NCBI GenBank assembly: GCA_003526435.1
Contig: DPWF01000315.1
Span: forward strand, 1 to 6,008
Reading direction: 5' to 3'
Source of the DNA: Chitinophagaceae bacterium
Lineage (GTDB): Bacteria > Bacteroidota > Bacteroidia > Chitinophagales > Chitinophagaceae
DNA: 6,008 nt
Of the stretch, positions 1 to 5,198 are shown in pieces (the stretch's first letter is position 1; each line of letters starts with the position of its first letter). The translations under genes and the position numbers were made by a program. A model generated the notes under the pieces. The model was not told where the DNA came from. It did not search any database and worked only from the letters and a program-made list of their open reading frames with translations.

Positions 1-2
1 CT

Positions 3-221
3 TCAATTGGAGCAAATGTTTTTGAAGCTCAGAATGCCGAGAGTAGAGCAGACTTCATTCACAAAATGAAAATTGCAGCCAAAGAAGCAAGTGAAACGCT
101 TTATTGGCTGATCCTATGTGAACAAAGTCCGGCGTATTACTATGATGCAAATTTGAAAGAGTCATTAGATGAAATCATCCGAATTCTTTCAAAAATAATT
201 GCCACATCAAAGTCTTACTGA
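3..221 (+). CDS. four-helix-bundle protein (S23/IVS-encoded family), C-terminal part
   Basis: The frame is open from the window edge for 72 codons and ends at TGA 219-221, so the 5' end lies outside. The visible protein starts SIGANVFEAQNAESRADF and continues with IHKMKIAAKEASETLYWLIL. This matches the typical core of the four-helix-bundle family first described from intervening sequences in 23S rRNA genes (TIGR02436 type): an SIGAN-x-x-E turn, then a DFI-x-K-x-x-IA-x-KEA-x-E-x-x-YWL helix and a last amphipathic helix ending in KIIATSKSY. The family is usually about 115-130 residues, so roughly the last 60% is present. Its molecular role is unknown; the fold is small, helical and probably oligomeric. 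It lies only 33 bp upstream of sdhB on the same strand and may be cotranscribed with it. Family assignment rests on remembered motifs. Confidence 0.8.
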   Translation, partial: SIGANVFEAQNAESRADFIHKMKIAAKEASETLYWLILCEQSPAYYYDANLKESLDEIIRILSKIIATSKSY

Positions 222-230
222 CTGTTTTAA

Positions 231-248
231 TTTTCAAATTTTCAAATT
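231..248. repeat. TTTTCAAA octamer tandem repeat before sdhB
   Basis: TTTTCAAA occurs twice in direct succession (231-238 and 239-246) in the 33-bp gap before sdhB. A degenerate version of the same octamer, as CAAATTTC on the minus strand, appears at about 4918-4941 just at and after the end of hscB. No Shine-Dalgarno sequence is visible in this gap. Confidence 0.45.
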
Positions 249-254
249 GTTACC

Positions 255-1016
255 ATGGAACATTATACAATGAATCTGAATCTTAAAGTCTGGAGACAAA
301 AGAATAGTGCTAGCAAGGGAGAGTTCAAAATGTATAGGGTGGAGAATATTTCTTCGGAAATGAGTTTTCTCGAGATGTTTGATGTGTTGAATGAGCAACT
401 CATCCGTGATGGTGAAGATCCGGTTACTTTTGATCATGACTGCCGTGAAGGTATTTGTGGTGCCTGTTCTATGTATATCAATGGTAAACCACATGGTCCA
501 TGGCAGGCCAATACAACCTGTCAGCTCCACATGCGTGCCTTTAAAGACGGCGACACAGTTGTAGTAGAACCCTGGAGAGCCAATGCCTTCCCTGTGATCA
601 AGGATTTGATGGTGGACCGTACTGCATTTGATCGTATCATCCAGGCTGGTGGTTATATCAGTGTAAACACCGGTAATGCGGTTGACGGTAACGCCTTGCC
701 TATTGAAAAAGATAAAGCAGATGCTTCCTTCGCTGCGGCCATGTGTATTGGTTGTGGTGCCTGCGTAGCAGCCTGTAAAAATAGTTCGGCCATGTTATTT
801 CTCAGTGCTAAAGTATCGCACCTGGCATTGTTACCACAGGGTGCTCCGGAGCGCAAATCGCGTGTAATGAATATGGTGGCCCAGATGGACAAAGAAGGTT
901 TTGGTGCCTGTACCAATACCGGCGCCTGTGAAGCTACCTGTCCGAAAGAAATTTCTATCAGCAATATCGCCCGCCTGAATCAGGAGTATTTGATGGCGGG
1001 GCTTACAGCAGAATAA
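255..1016 (+). CDS. sdhB: succinate dehydrogenase/fumarate reductase iron-sulfur subunit
   Basis: This is the electron-transfer subunit of respiratory complex II. It passes electrons between the flavin in SdhA and the quinone at the membrane anchor and sits on the cytoplasmic face of the inner membrane. The 253 residues hold the full cysteine set. A plant-type [2Fe-2S] ferredoxin domain (about 1-115) has C63, C68, C71 (CREGICGAC) and C89. The C-terminal domain (about 155-253) has C164-x2-C167-x2-C170 with C229 for [4Fe-4S], and C174, C219, C225 for [3Fe-4S], by analogy with E. coli SdhB. C174 is followed by Lys instead of the frequent Pro. Sequence style ([29 protein letters not shown]) is that of the Bacteroidota enzyme. 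ATG 255 gives [13 protein letters not shown] 270 (MNLNLKVW) is an equally good start. sdhC and sdhA are not in the window, so they may lie upstream of the four-helix-bundle gene. Confidence 0.96.
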   Translation: MEHYTMNLNLKVWRQKNSASKGEFKMYRVENISSEMSFLEMFDVLNEQLIRDGEDPVTFDHDCREGICGACSMYINGKPHGPWQANTTCQLHMRAFKDGDTVVVEPWRANAFPVIKDLMVDRTAFDRIIQAGGYISVNTGNAVDGNALPIEKDKADASFAAAMCIGCGACVAACKNSSAMLFLSAKVSHLALLPQGAPERKSRVMNMVAQMDKEGFGACTNTGACEATCPKEISISNIARLNQEYLMAGLTAE

Positions 1017-1139
1017 GCTGCAAGCCACAAGCTACAAGCTTTTTAAAGCATCCAGTTAAAGTTAACTGGATGCTTTGTTATTTAAAGTAATACACAATCG
1101 TGTAGCACAAATGCAAAGCTTGTGGCTTGCAGCTTGTCG
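1014..1139. repeat. composite palindrome of CAAGCYA heptamers
   Basis: Heptamers CAAGCCA, CAAGCTA and CAAGCTT follow each other at 1021-1041, preceded by the related TAAGCTG (1014-1020), which includes the sdhB stop codon. On the minus strand CAAGCTG, CAAGCCA and CAAGCTT run from 1136 down to 1116. The result is a perfect 19-bp inverted repeat, 1015-1033 against 1117-1135. Inside it lie the hairpin at 1045-1076 and a small TACAC-AATC-GTGTA hairpin at 1091-1104. The element fills the gap between the convergent sdhB and DUF4199 genes. Confidence 0.85.
1045..1076. terminator. strong hairpin between convergent genes, likely bidirectional terminator
   Basis: AAAGCATCCAGTTAA (1045-1059) is perfectly complementary to 1062-1076. 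The two central bases AG cannot close the stem alone, so the folded form is about 13 bp with a 4-6 nt loop. TTTT precedes the left arm and the right arm ends in TTT, with an interrupted T-rich tract after it (GTTATTT). It starts 28 bp after the sdhB stop and 78 bp beyond the stop of the minus-strand DUF4199 gene, so it probably ends transcripts from both sides. Confidence 0.7.
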
Positions 1140-1154
1140 TTTGAAACTCTCCCC

Positions 1155-1667
1155 CTATCTCTTCTTCAAAAACAACGCGCTAATCAAAGAAACCAGCAAG
1201 CCTACGGGTAAAATTTCTGCATAGGTCATCAGGGCATTGAAAAAAGGATTTTTATACATTTCGCCAAACTTGGCCATTTCTGCCGACTGTTTAGCCAGTT
1301 CAGCTTCAGTAGCACCTGCTGCTTTGGCTTTGGCCAATGTTTCTGTTGCATAAACTTCCGCAAAATCTGTAAAGAAATAGAAATACTCAATCAGCCAGGT
1401 CACCACATAAAAGCTGGAGCCAATGAGTGCAATCAGGAAGCCTATTTTAAAAGCTTTACCAAAACTGATCAGTCCACCGTTGTACTTGTCTCTAAAAGTT
1501 TTTACCCCTACAAAAATGAATATAAAGGCAAGGATCATGGAAGCATATCCATAGATCATTCCATTTTCAAACTCACCTGTTCTTTTGAAATACATGGTAG
1601 ACAGTACCATCAGCGTGCTTACAATCAGTCCGGCAATAATGCCATTTACAAGAACTACTTTTTTCAT
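1155..1667 (-). CDS. DUF4199 family membrane protein
   Basis: The 170-residue protein has four predicted membrane segments, at about 4-26, 36-57, 72-98 and 145-167. Segments 3 and 4 are separated by an Ala/Glu/Lys-rich helical stretch (103-137, containing LAKAKAAGATEAELAKQSAE). The layout and the sequences YGYASMILAFIFIFVG, FRDKYNGGLISFGKAFKIG and MTYAEILPVGLLVSLISAL fit DUF4199, a family common in Bacteroidota and of unknown function. It ends in a positively charged LKKR tail. It lies 119 bp downstream of the LuxR-type gene on the same strand, and no TAnnTTTG element is seen directly before its ATG, so cotranscription with the regulator is likely. No catalytic residues can be pointed to. Family assignment is by recalled sequence pattern. 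Confidence 0.85.
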   Translation of the reverse strand: MKKVVLVNGIIAGLIVSTLMVLSTMYFKRTGEFENGMIYGYASMILAFIFIFVGVKTFRDKYNGGLISFGKAFKIGFLIALIGSSFYVVTWLIEYFYFFTDFAEVYATETLAKAKAAGATEAELAKQSAEMAKFGEMYKNPFFNALMTYAEILPVGLLVSLISALFLKKR

Positions 1668-1786
1668 GCGTGTTGTTTTTGGTTTTGATGAATGAAACGC
1701 AAAATCGTTACTGCAGGATTGTTCTTCCTCATACTTTCGGGTGATTTTGGTTTTATTAACCCATATTCACCCATAAGTATTGCTTT

Positions 1787-2251
1787 TTACGGTATCAGCC
1801 CCAGTCTTTTTGCCTTTTCAATTGCCTGTATCCTTTTTCCAACATCCAGTTTTTCAAATAAGCGGGCAAGGTGTGTTTTTACCGTATTCGGAGATACAAA
1901 TAATTGTGCGGCTATTTCCTGGTTGCTGTAACCTCCTGCCATTAGCTGCAACACTTCCATTTCACGGCTACTGATACCCAGTTCATCTGCCATCTGTTGG
2001 TTTATTTCAAAAGGTAATGTGGCATCCCGGTAAATAATTTTTTCCATTATGGCTGTCTTCACTTTGGGACGGGTGAGTTTTTTGGATAACCAGATACCAA
2101 GCACCAAAAATACAACTGCAATAAAAACGGCGTACAGTTCAAAAGCGTGTTCATAGAGCAGGTATTTGAGTTCCATCCACCTCAATAAGGCGAGTAAGAG
2201 CGCCAGGCTGAATCCATACCAAACAAGTAATTGATATTTTTTGAACATCAT
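1787..2251 (-). CDS. membrane-anchored LuxR-type HTH transcriptional regulator
   Basis: The 154-residue protein joins two hydrophobic segments (about 7-24 and 37-56, separated by a short WMELKYLLYEHAFE loop) to a linker (57-88) and a C-terminal LuxR/GerE DNA-binding domain (about 90-150). The domain shows LGISSREMEVLQLMAGGYSN, QEIAAQLFVS and the recognition helix PNTVKTHLARLFEKLDV (121-137), all close to the family consensus. There is no receiver domain or known ligand domain, so the signal is presumably sensed through the membrane part or through a partner. It is the first gene of a minus-strand pair with the DUF4199 gene, which makes that protein a candidate partner or target (inference). 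It begins ATG ATG; the second Met (2248) is an alternative start. A TATCTTAG element lies 15 bp before the ATG. Confidence 0.88.
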   Translation of the reverse strand: MMFKKYQLLVWYGFSLALLLALLRWMELKYLLYEHAFELYAVFIAVVFLVLGIWLSKKLTRPKVKTAIMEKIIYRDATLPFEINQQMADELGISSREMEVLQLMAGGYSNQEIAAQLFVSPNTVKTHLARLFEKLDVGKRIQAIEKAKRLGLIP

Positions 2252-2254
2252 AAA

Positions 2255-2295
2255 TACGCTTCTTATCTAAGATAACAACTAAGTATGAAAGCGTA
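2255..2295. promoter_or_regulatory. divergent luxR-type/trmN6 control region with nested inverted repeats
   Basis: In the gap between the two divergent genes, TTATCT-A-AGATAA forms a near-perfect palindrome (2263-2275), and TACGCTT (2255-2261) pairs with AAGCGTA (2289-2295) around it. On the minus strand TATCTTAG (2267-2274) differs from the Bacteroidetes -7 consensus TAnnTTTG by one base and sits 15 bp before the LuxR-type start. The palindrome therefore overlaps the likely promoter, as an operator would. Operator function is inferred only. Confidence 0.4.
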
Positions 2296-2296
2296 C

Positions 2297-2304
2297 TACC
2301 TTTG
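2297..2304 (+). promoter_or_regulatory. TAnnTTTG -7 promoter element of trmN6
   Basis: TACCTTTG is a perfect match to the Bacteroidetes sigma-A -7 consensus TAnnTTTG. It ends 4 bp before the GTG proposed as trmN6 start. No good -33 TTTG was found at the usual distance upstream. A start site a few bases downstream would give a leaderless or nearly leaderless mRNA. Confidence 0.55.
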
Positions 2305-2308
2305 CGGG

Positions 2309-3025
2309 GTGTCCAATACTTATTTTCAGTTTAAACAGTTTACCGTTCACCAGCAACAGGCTGCCATGAAAGTATGTACCGATGCCTGTTTATTCGGGGC
2401 CTGGGGAGCAAAGAAGATACAGGAAACCAATTTTGAGGACACAAGATTACTGGACATCGGAACCGGAACCGGATTACTTGCATTGATGCTGGCGCAACAA
2501 TTTGAAGGCACCATCGATGCCATTGAAATAGATGCCGATGCAACACAACAGGCAACAGAAAATGTAAATGCATCGCCATGGAGCAATAGCATACACGTAT
2601 ATCACATGCCTCTCAGTGACCTGGATAAGACAGGATATCATTTTATTATTTCCAACCCACCCTTTTATGAACAGGATCTACGAAGCCCTCTACAGCAAAG
2701 AAATCTGGCACTGCACGATACAGGACTAACACTTGAAAGTCTCTGGGAAAATGTAAACAGATGTATGCATCCGGATGGTTTGTTTGCTGTACTCTTACCT
2801 TATCACCGGTTTGAAGATTGTTTACAGCATGCAGGTAAGAACGGTTTTTCTCTTCATGAAAAGGTATCGGTACATCAAACAGAAAAACATGGTCCGTTCA
2901 GGGTAATGCTTTTATTCGGGAGAAAAAAAACAGAAGCAGTTAGCCGTTCTGTCATCATCAAAAAAGAAGGAAATTATTCAGCGGAGTTTGTGGATTTGTT
3001 GAAGGATTATTATTTGTATTTGTGA
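2309..3025 (+). CDS. trmN6: tRNA1(Val) (adenine(37)-N6)-methyltransferase
   Basis: This SAM-dependent enzyme of the YfiC/TrmN6 family methylates N6 of adenine 37 of a tRNA, in E. coli tRNA1(Val). From the GTG start (2309) it has 238 residues, near the 245 of E. coli. It shows the family N-terminus (FQFKQFTVHQQQAAMKVCTD, then ACLFGAW), SAM motif I LLDIGTGTGLLALMLAQ (47-63), the acidic IEIDADA strand (72-78) and the catalytic NPPF motif (116-119) typical of N6-adenine methyltransferases. An ATG at 2285 would add eight residues (MKAYYLCG), but these codons overlap the perfect TACCTTTG promoter element and do not resemble the family, so GTG is preferred. It is divergent from the LuxR-type gene and convergent with the oxidoreductase gene. 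Target specificity is inferred from family. Confidence 0.88.
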   Translation: MSNTYFQFKQFTVHQQQAAMKVCTDACLFGAWGAKKIQETNFEDTRLLDIGTGTGLLALMLAQQFEGTIDAIEIDADATQQATENVNASPWSNSIHVYHMPLSDLDKTGYHFIISNPPFYEQDLRSPLQQRNLALHDTGLTLESLWENVNRCMHPDGLFAVLLPYHRFEDCLQHAGKNGFSLHEKVSVHQTEKHGPFRVMLLFGRKKTEAVSRSVIIKKEGNYSAEFVDLLKDYYLYL

Positions 3026-3031
3026 AGGAAG

Positions 3032-3093
3032 TTTATTGCCACTGAGGGCACAGAAATACACTGAATCGTTTCTGTGCCCTCAGTGGCAATAAA
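3032..3093. terminator. perfect 25-bp inverted repeat, bidirectional terminator
   Basis: Bases 3032-3056 are perfectly complementary to 3069-3093, with a 12-nt loop TACACTGAATCG. The core arm reads GCCACTGAGGGCACAGAAA. The outer ends are TTTATT/AATAAA, giving each strand some T residues after the stem. It starts 6 bp after the trmN6 stop and ends 4 bp from the stop of the opposing oxidoreductase gene, so it can serve both genes. The left arm and loop also read as iterates CACTGAGGG, CACAGAAATA, CACTGAATCG. Confidence 0.8.
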
Positions 3094-3097
3094 ATAA

Positions 3098-4297
3098 TTA
3101 ATGCGACGCATAATCCGACAGGTACTCAAAATGCGAAGTGAGTTTTCCATCACGCAGAATGGTTGCGCGATCCAGGGTATCGGTTCCTCCTTTCAGGATA
3201 TCTTCCAACACATATTTTATTAGTTGTTCTCCAAAATATTTACTCGCATCACGTGGTAATTCATTGGGCAGGTTACCCACGGCCATTACGTCAACGCTTC
3301 CAGGTAAATATGGCAGAGTTTTTTCAACCCTGTTTTTATCAACTCCATATACCGGATCGTCAATGCTGGCATCTCCCAGGTTGCAGGGTACGCTTCCTCC
3401 CTTATCATCCGTAATGTCTGCAATGGTTTGTATACGGAAAGACGGATGCTTCATGTCATCCAACTCAAACAAACGGGGTATCTGCTGATCCCAGTAAATA
3501 CCATTCATGAGAATATCGGTATGCGGGTAATATTGTTTAAAGACACATGTATATTCACCCGGATTTGCATGAAAATGATCGCGCTGGTAAGTACCTTCTT
3601 TTGCATGTCGGTACAAATCCGCTCCTTTCAGGTGCACATAAACAGGATAGCTGAAAGAGCGGCCCATGTATTCATCCGGTTCCACTTCCTGCACATCCAT
3701 CAGGTTCATGATCTCCAGAATGCCGTGTGCCACACGACCGCTACCTGTAACAGCAATCTTGATATTGGGTAGTTTCAAGCCAAAATAGGTATGAATGAGT
3801 TCACGGTAATCTTTCACATCCACTACCCTGTTTAAATGATAAGTTCCCGTTCTGTTGCCATAACACATGATACCATTGTGTGCCCCTACGATTCCTGCAA
3901 AAAAACCAAAGCCAATGATGCGTTGTCCATCTTCATGTTCCAGGCATTCATAATCGATCAGTGTAATATTTTTATCGATCATGGCATGCATCAGCCCCCT
4001 GTTATAAGGTTGTTTCTTTTTGGTATGCGAGAAGAAGAGATAAGTTTTATTGGGAAGCAACATATCTACTGGCACTTCTTTAATACCCAGCAGTATGGAG
4101 CAGGCAGAGAGGTCATCCGTTAATTCAATACCCGCATCGGCATATTCCTGGTCGCTGAAACAGCGGTTAGGAGAGCGTTGAACCAGTATTTTACAACCTT
4201 CCACATGTTTTTGCAGCCACTTGCATTGACCCGGTGTAAGTGCCACCCGGTTATCTGCCGGAATTTTTCCCTCTCTGATAAGTCCGATAACAAGCAT
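3098..4297 (-). CDS. saccharopine dehydrogenase-like / AlaDH-PNT family NAD(P)-dependent oxidoreductase
   Basis: The 399-residue protein belongs to the alanine dehydrogenase/transhydrogenase-like fold that includes lysine-ketoglutarate reductase and saccharopine dehydrogenase. Numbered from ATG 4297, it shows the N-terminal substrate-domain signature REGKIPADNRVALTP (8-22), SHTKKKQPYNRGLM (90-103), the Rossmann dinucleotide loop TGSGRVAHG (184-192), ADITDDKGGSVPC (293-305), IDDPVYG (312-318) and NLPNELPRDASKYFG (342-356). The last three resemble the LKR part of lysine-degradation enzymes. Likely reaction: NAD(P)-linked oxidative deamination or saccharopine chemistry; the exact substrate cannot be read. 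Start choice: the frame stays open to ATG 4378, but the extra 27 residues are encoded largely by AGTCCGAA iterates and look non-native, and a TATCTTTC element lies 15 bp before ATG 4297. It is a single gene, divergent from hscB. Confidence 0.82.
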   Translation of the reverse strand: MLVIGLIREGKIPADNRVALTPGQCKWLQKHVEGCKILVQRSPNRCFSDQEYADAGIELTDDLSACSILLGIKEVPVDMLLPNKTYLFFSHTKKKQPYNRGLMHAMIDKNITLIDYECLEHEDGQRIIGFGFFAGIVGAHNGIMCYGNRTGTYHLNRVVDVKDYRELIHTYFGLKLPNIKIAVTGSGRVAHGILEIMNLMDVQEVEPDEYMGRSFSYPVYVHLKGADLYRHAKEGTYQRDHFHANPGEYTCVFKQYYPHTDILMNGIYWDQQIPRLFELDDMKHPSFRIQTIADITDDKGGSVPCNLGDASIDDPVYGVDKNRVEKTLPYLPGSVDVMAVGNLPNELPRDASKYFGEQLIKYVLEDILKGGTDTLDRATILRDGKLTSHFEYLSDYASH

Positions 4298-4312
4298 TCG
4301 AGTAATTTTGTG

Positions 4313-4320
4313 GAAAGATA
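4313..4320 (-). promoter_or_regulatory. candidate -7 promoter element of the oxidoreductase gene
   Basis: On the minus strand TATCTTTC matches TAnnTTTG at all but the last fixed base and ends 15 bp before ATG 4297, the same spacing as in the LuxR-type gene. No clear -33 element is seen. It lies inside the 5' extension of the reading frame, which argues for the shorter start. Confidence 0.4.
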
Positions 4321-4326
4321 GGGAGA

Positions 4327-4431
4327 AGTCCGAAAGTCGGTGAGTCCGGAAGTCAGAAGAGAAGCGTTTGCTGCTCATCTTTCTTCCAGTCTCTCTGTTC
4401 CCGGTCTTTCGGTCTTTCGGACTCCCGGACT
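4327..4431. repeat. inverted arrays of AGTCCGAA octamers
   Basis: On the plus strand four octamers in exact register, AGTCCGAA, AGTCGGTG, AGTCCGGA and AGTCAGAA, fill 4327-4358. On the minus strand AGTCCGGG, AGTCCGAA, AGACCGAA and AGACCGGG run from 4431 down to 4400, followed by more degenerate copies to about 4384. The two arrays point toward each other across a 41-bp centre and fill most of the divergent gap between the oxidoreductase gene and hscB, ending 8 bp before the hscB ATG. Confidence 0.8.
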
Positions 4432-4439
4432 AAAACACC

Positions 4440-4775
4440 ATGACCCACTTCGAACTCTTCAACCTCCCGATAACGCTCAAAGTCGACACCAGCGGTTTGT
4501 CGAAAAAGTATTTTGAATTACAGCGCAAGTATCATCCCGACAGGTTTGGACAGTCCTCCGAAGCAGAACAGGAAGAAGCGTTGCAGGTTTCGGCACAGAT
4601 CAACAAGGCGTTTAAAACACTGAAGGATCCCGATGAAACCATTAAATATGTGTTGCAGCTAAAAGGTTTACTGGAAGAGGAAGAAAAATACCAGCTTTCT
4701 CCCGATTTCCTGATGGAAGTAATGGAACTGAATGAGGAACTGGAAGAAGGAATGACCAATGCTGTTCAAGCTTAG
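4440..4775 (+). CDS. hscB: HscB N-terminal fragment as translated to the premature stop
   Basis: If TAG 4773-4775 is read as stop, a 111-residue protein results. It keeps the J domain with HPD and the first C-terminal helix, but lacks the last two helices of the three-helix bundle. Such a protein might still stimulate an Hsp70, while binding of IscU would probably be weakened. It ends EEGMTNAVQA, in the middle of a helix, not at a domain boundary. See the pseudogene entry for the full frame. Confidence 0.7.
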   Translation: MTHFELFNLPITLKVDTSGLSKKYFELQRKYHPDRFGQSSEAEQEEALQVSAQINKAFKTLKDPDETIKYVLQLKGLLEEEEKYQLSPDFLMEVMELNEELEEGMTNAVQA

Positions 4776-4931
4776 ATTGATCAACTAAAAAAAGATATCT
4801 ATGCCACTGTGGAAACGATTATTACAAATTATCAGGAAGGTACTTCTACCGAAAAAGAGTTGCTGCAGGTGAAGGAATATTATTTTAAGAAAAAGTACTT
4901 AGATCGGATGGTGGAGAATTTGGAAATTTGA
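4440..4931 (+). pseudogene. hscB: hscB, Fe-S assembly J-domain co-chaperone, interrupted by in-frame TAG
   Basis: HscB (Hsc20) delivers the scaffold IscU to the Hsp70 HscA and stimulates its ATPase during Fe-S cluster transfer in the cytoplasm. The full frame from ATG 4440 to TGA 4929-4931 has 163 codons, near the usual 165-175. It has a J domain (1-75) with HPD at 32-34 in KYHPDRFG and INKAFKTLKDP (54-64). A C-terminal domain begins with FLMEVMELNEELEE (90-103), the helix that in E. coli HscB contacts IscU. Codon 112 (4773-4775) is TAG. The same frame then continues IDQLKKDIYATVETIITNYQ (113-132), and further on VKEYYFKKKYLDRMVENLEI closes the domain as in E. coli (VRKLRFLDKL). There is no frameshift, only the stop. 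The downstream half has no in-frame ATG except near its end. It may be a recent nonsense mutation, a read-through stop or a sequence error. Confidence 0.85.
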
Positions 4932-4952
4932 AAATCGGGAAATTTGATCTGC
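4918..4952. repeat. degenerate GAAATTTG octamers at the hscB 3' end
   Basis: GAAATTTG (4923-4930), AAAATCGG (4931-4938) and GAAATTTG (4939-4946) follow in 8-bp steps, preceded by AATTTG. They overlap the last hscB codons and the TGA stop. On the other strand they read CAAATTTC, close to the TTTTCAAA pair before sdhB. The relationship is tentative. Confidence 0.35.
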
Positions 4953-4993
4953 CTGAGGTGGATTGGAAATGGAATCTTGTATAAGCCATCAAT

Positions 4994-5023
4994 AAAAAAG
5001 CAGTGAAAAATCACTGCTTTTTT
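4994..5023. terminator. intrinsic terminator after hscB
   Basis: AAAAAAGCAGTGA (4994-5006) pairs perfectly with TCACTGCTTTTTT (5011-5023) around an AAAA loop. The GC-containing stem followed by six T residues is a classic rho-independent terminator for hscB. Because of its symmetry it can also act on transcripts arriving from the minus-strand response regulator gene. Confidence 0.85.
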
Positions 5024-5116
5024 GTGCCTAGAAAAGGATTTGCAATTCCTTGAATATTAGTAGTTTTCAAATAAGCTTGTCACTCACTTGTTAATCCCCC
5101 TGAATTTGTTCCAACT

Positions 5117-5136
5117 AGAATCCTACCCCGGATTCT
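5117..5136. repeat. 7-bp inverted repeat downstream of the response regulator
   Basis: AGAATCC (5117-5123) pairs with GGATTCT (5130-5136) around a TACCCC loop. It sits in the 175-bp gap between the hscB terminator and the response regulator stop. No T run follows on the minus strand, so a terminator role is doubtful. Nothing else could be supported in this gap, which is AT-rich near the response regulator. Confidence 0.3.
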
Positions 5137-5198
5137 TTAGGACATTTTGCCAATCGACTTTAACAATACAAAAATACTAAATATTGTATATAACTGAT

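Noticed and set aside
653..964. Minus-strand open frame inside sdhB, and similar ones at 234-530 and 831-1028
   Set aside because: They lie opposite a highly conserved sdhB, lack any recognisable domain, and are explained as open antisense frames.
1014..1139. CRISPR-like or insertion-sequence-end interpretation of the iterated repeats
   Set aside because: There are no spacers of constant length, no cas genes, no transposase, and the iterates are only 7-8 bp.
1692..1974. Plus-strand open frames across the 3' end of the LuxR-type gene and the following gap
   Set aside because: They overlap the conserved LuxR HTH codons on the other strand and show no family resemblance.
3138..4123. Several plus-strand open frames within the oxidoreductase gene
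   Set aside because: The minus-strand protein carries clear conserved motifs throughout; the opposite frames are shadows.
4901..4984. Shifted frame over the hscB end reading LKIGKFDLPEVDWKWNLV before a TAA
   Set aside because: It looks protein-like, but it has no suitable start, overlaps the hscB end and consists partly of GAAATTTG iterates. The hscB frame already ends at a natural length.
5163..5187. ACAATA/TATTGT inverted repeat next to the response regulator stop
   Set aside because: Six AT-rich base pairs with a 13-nt loop are expected by chance in such composition; no terminator features.
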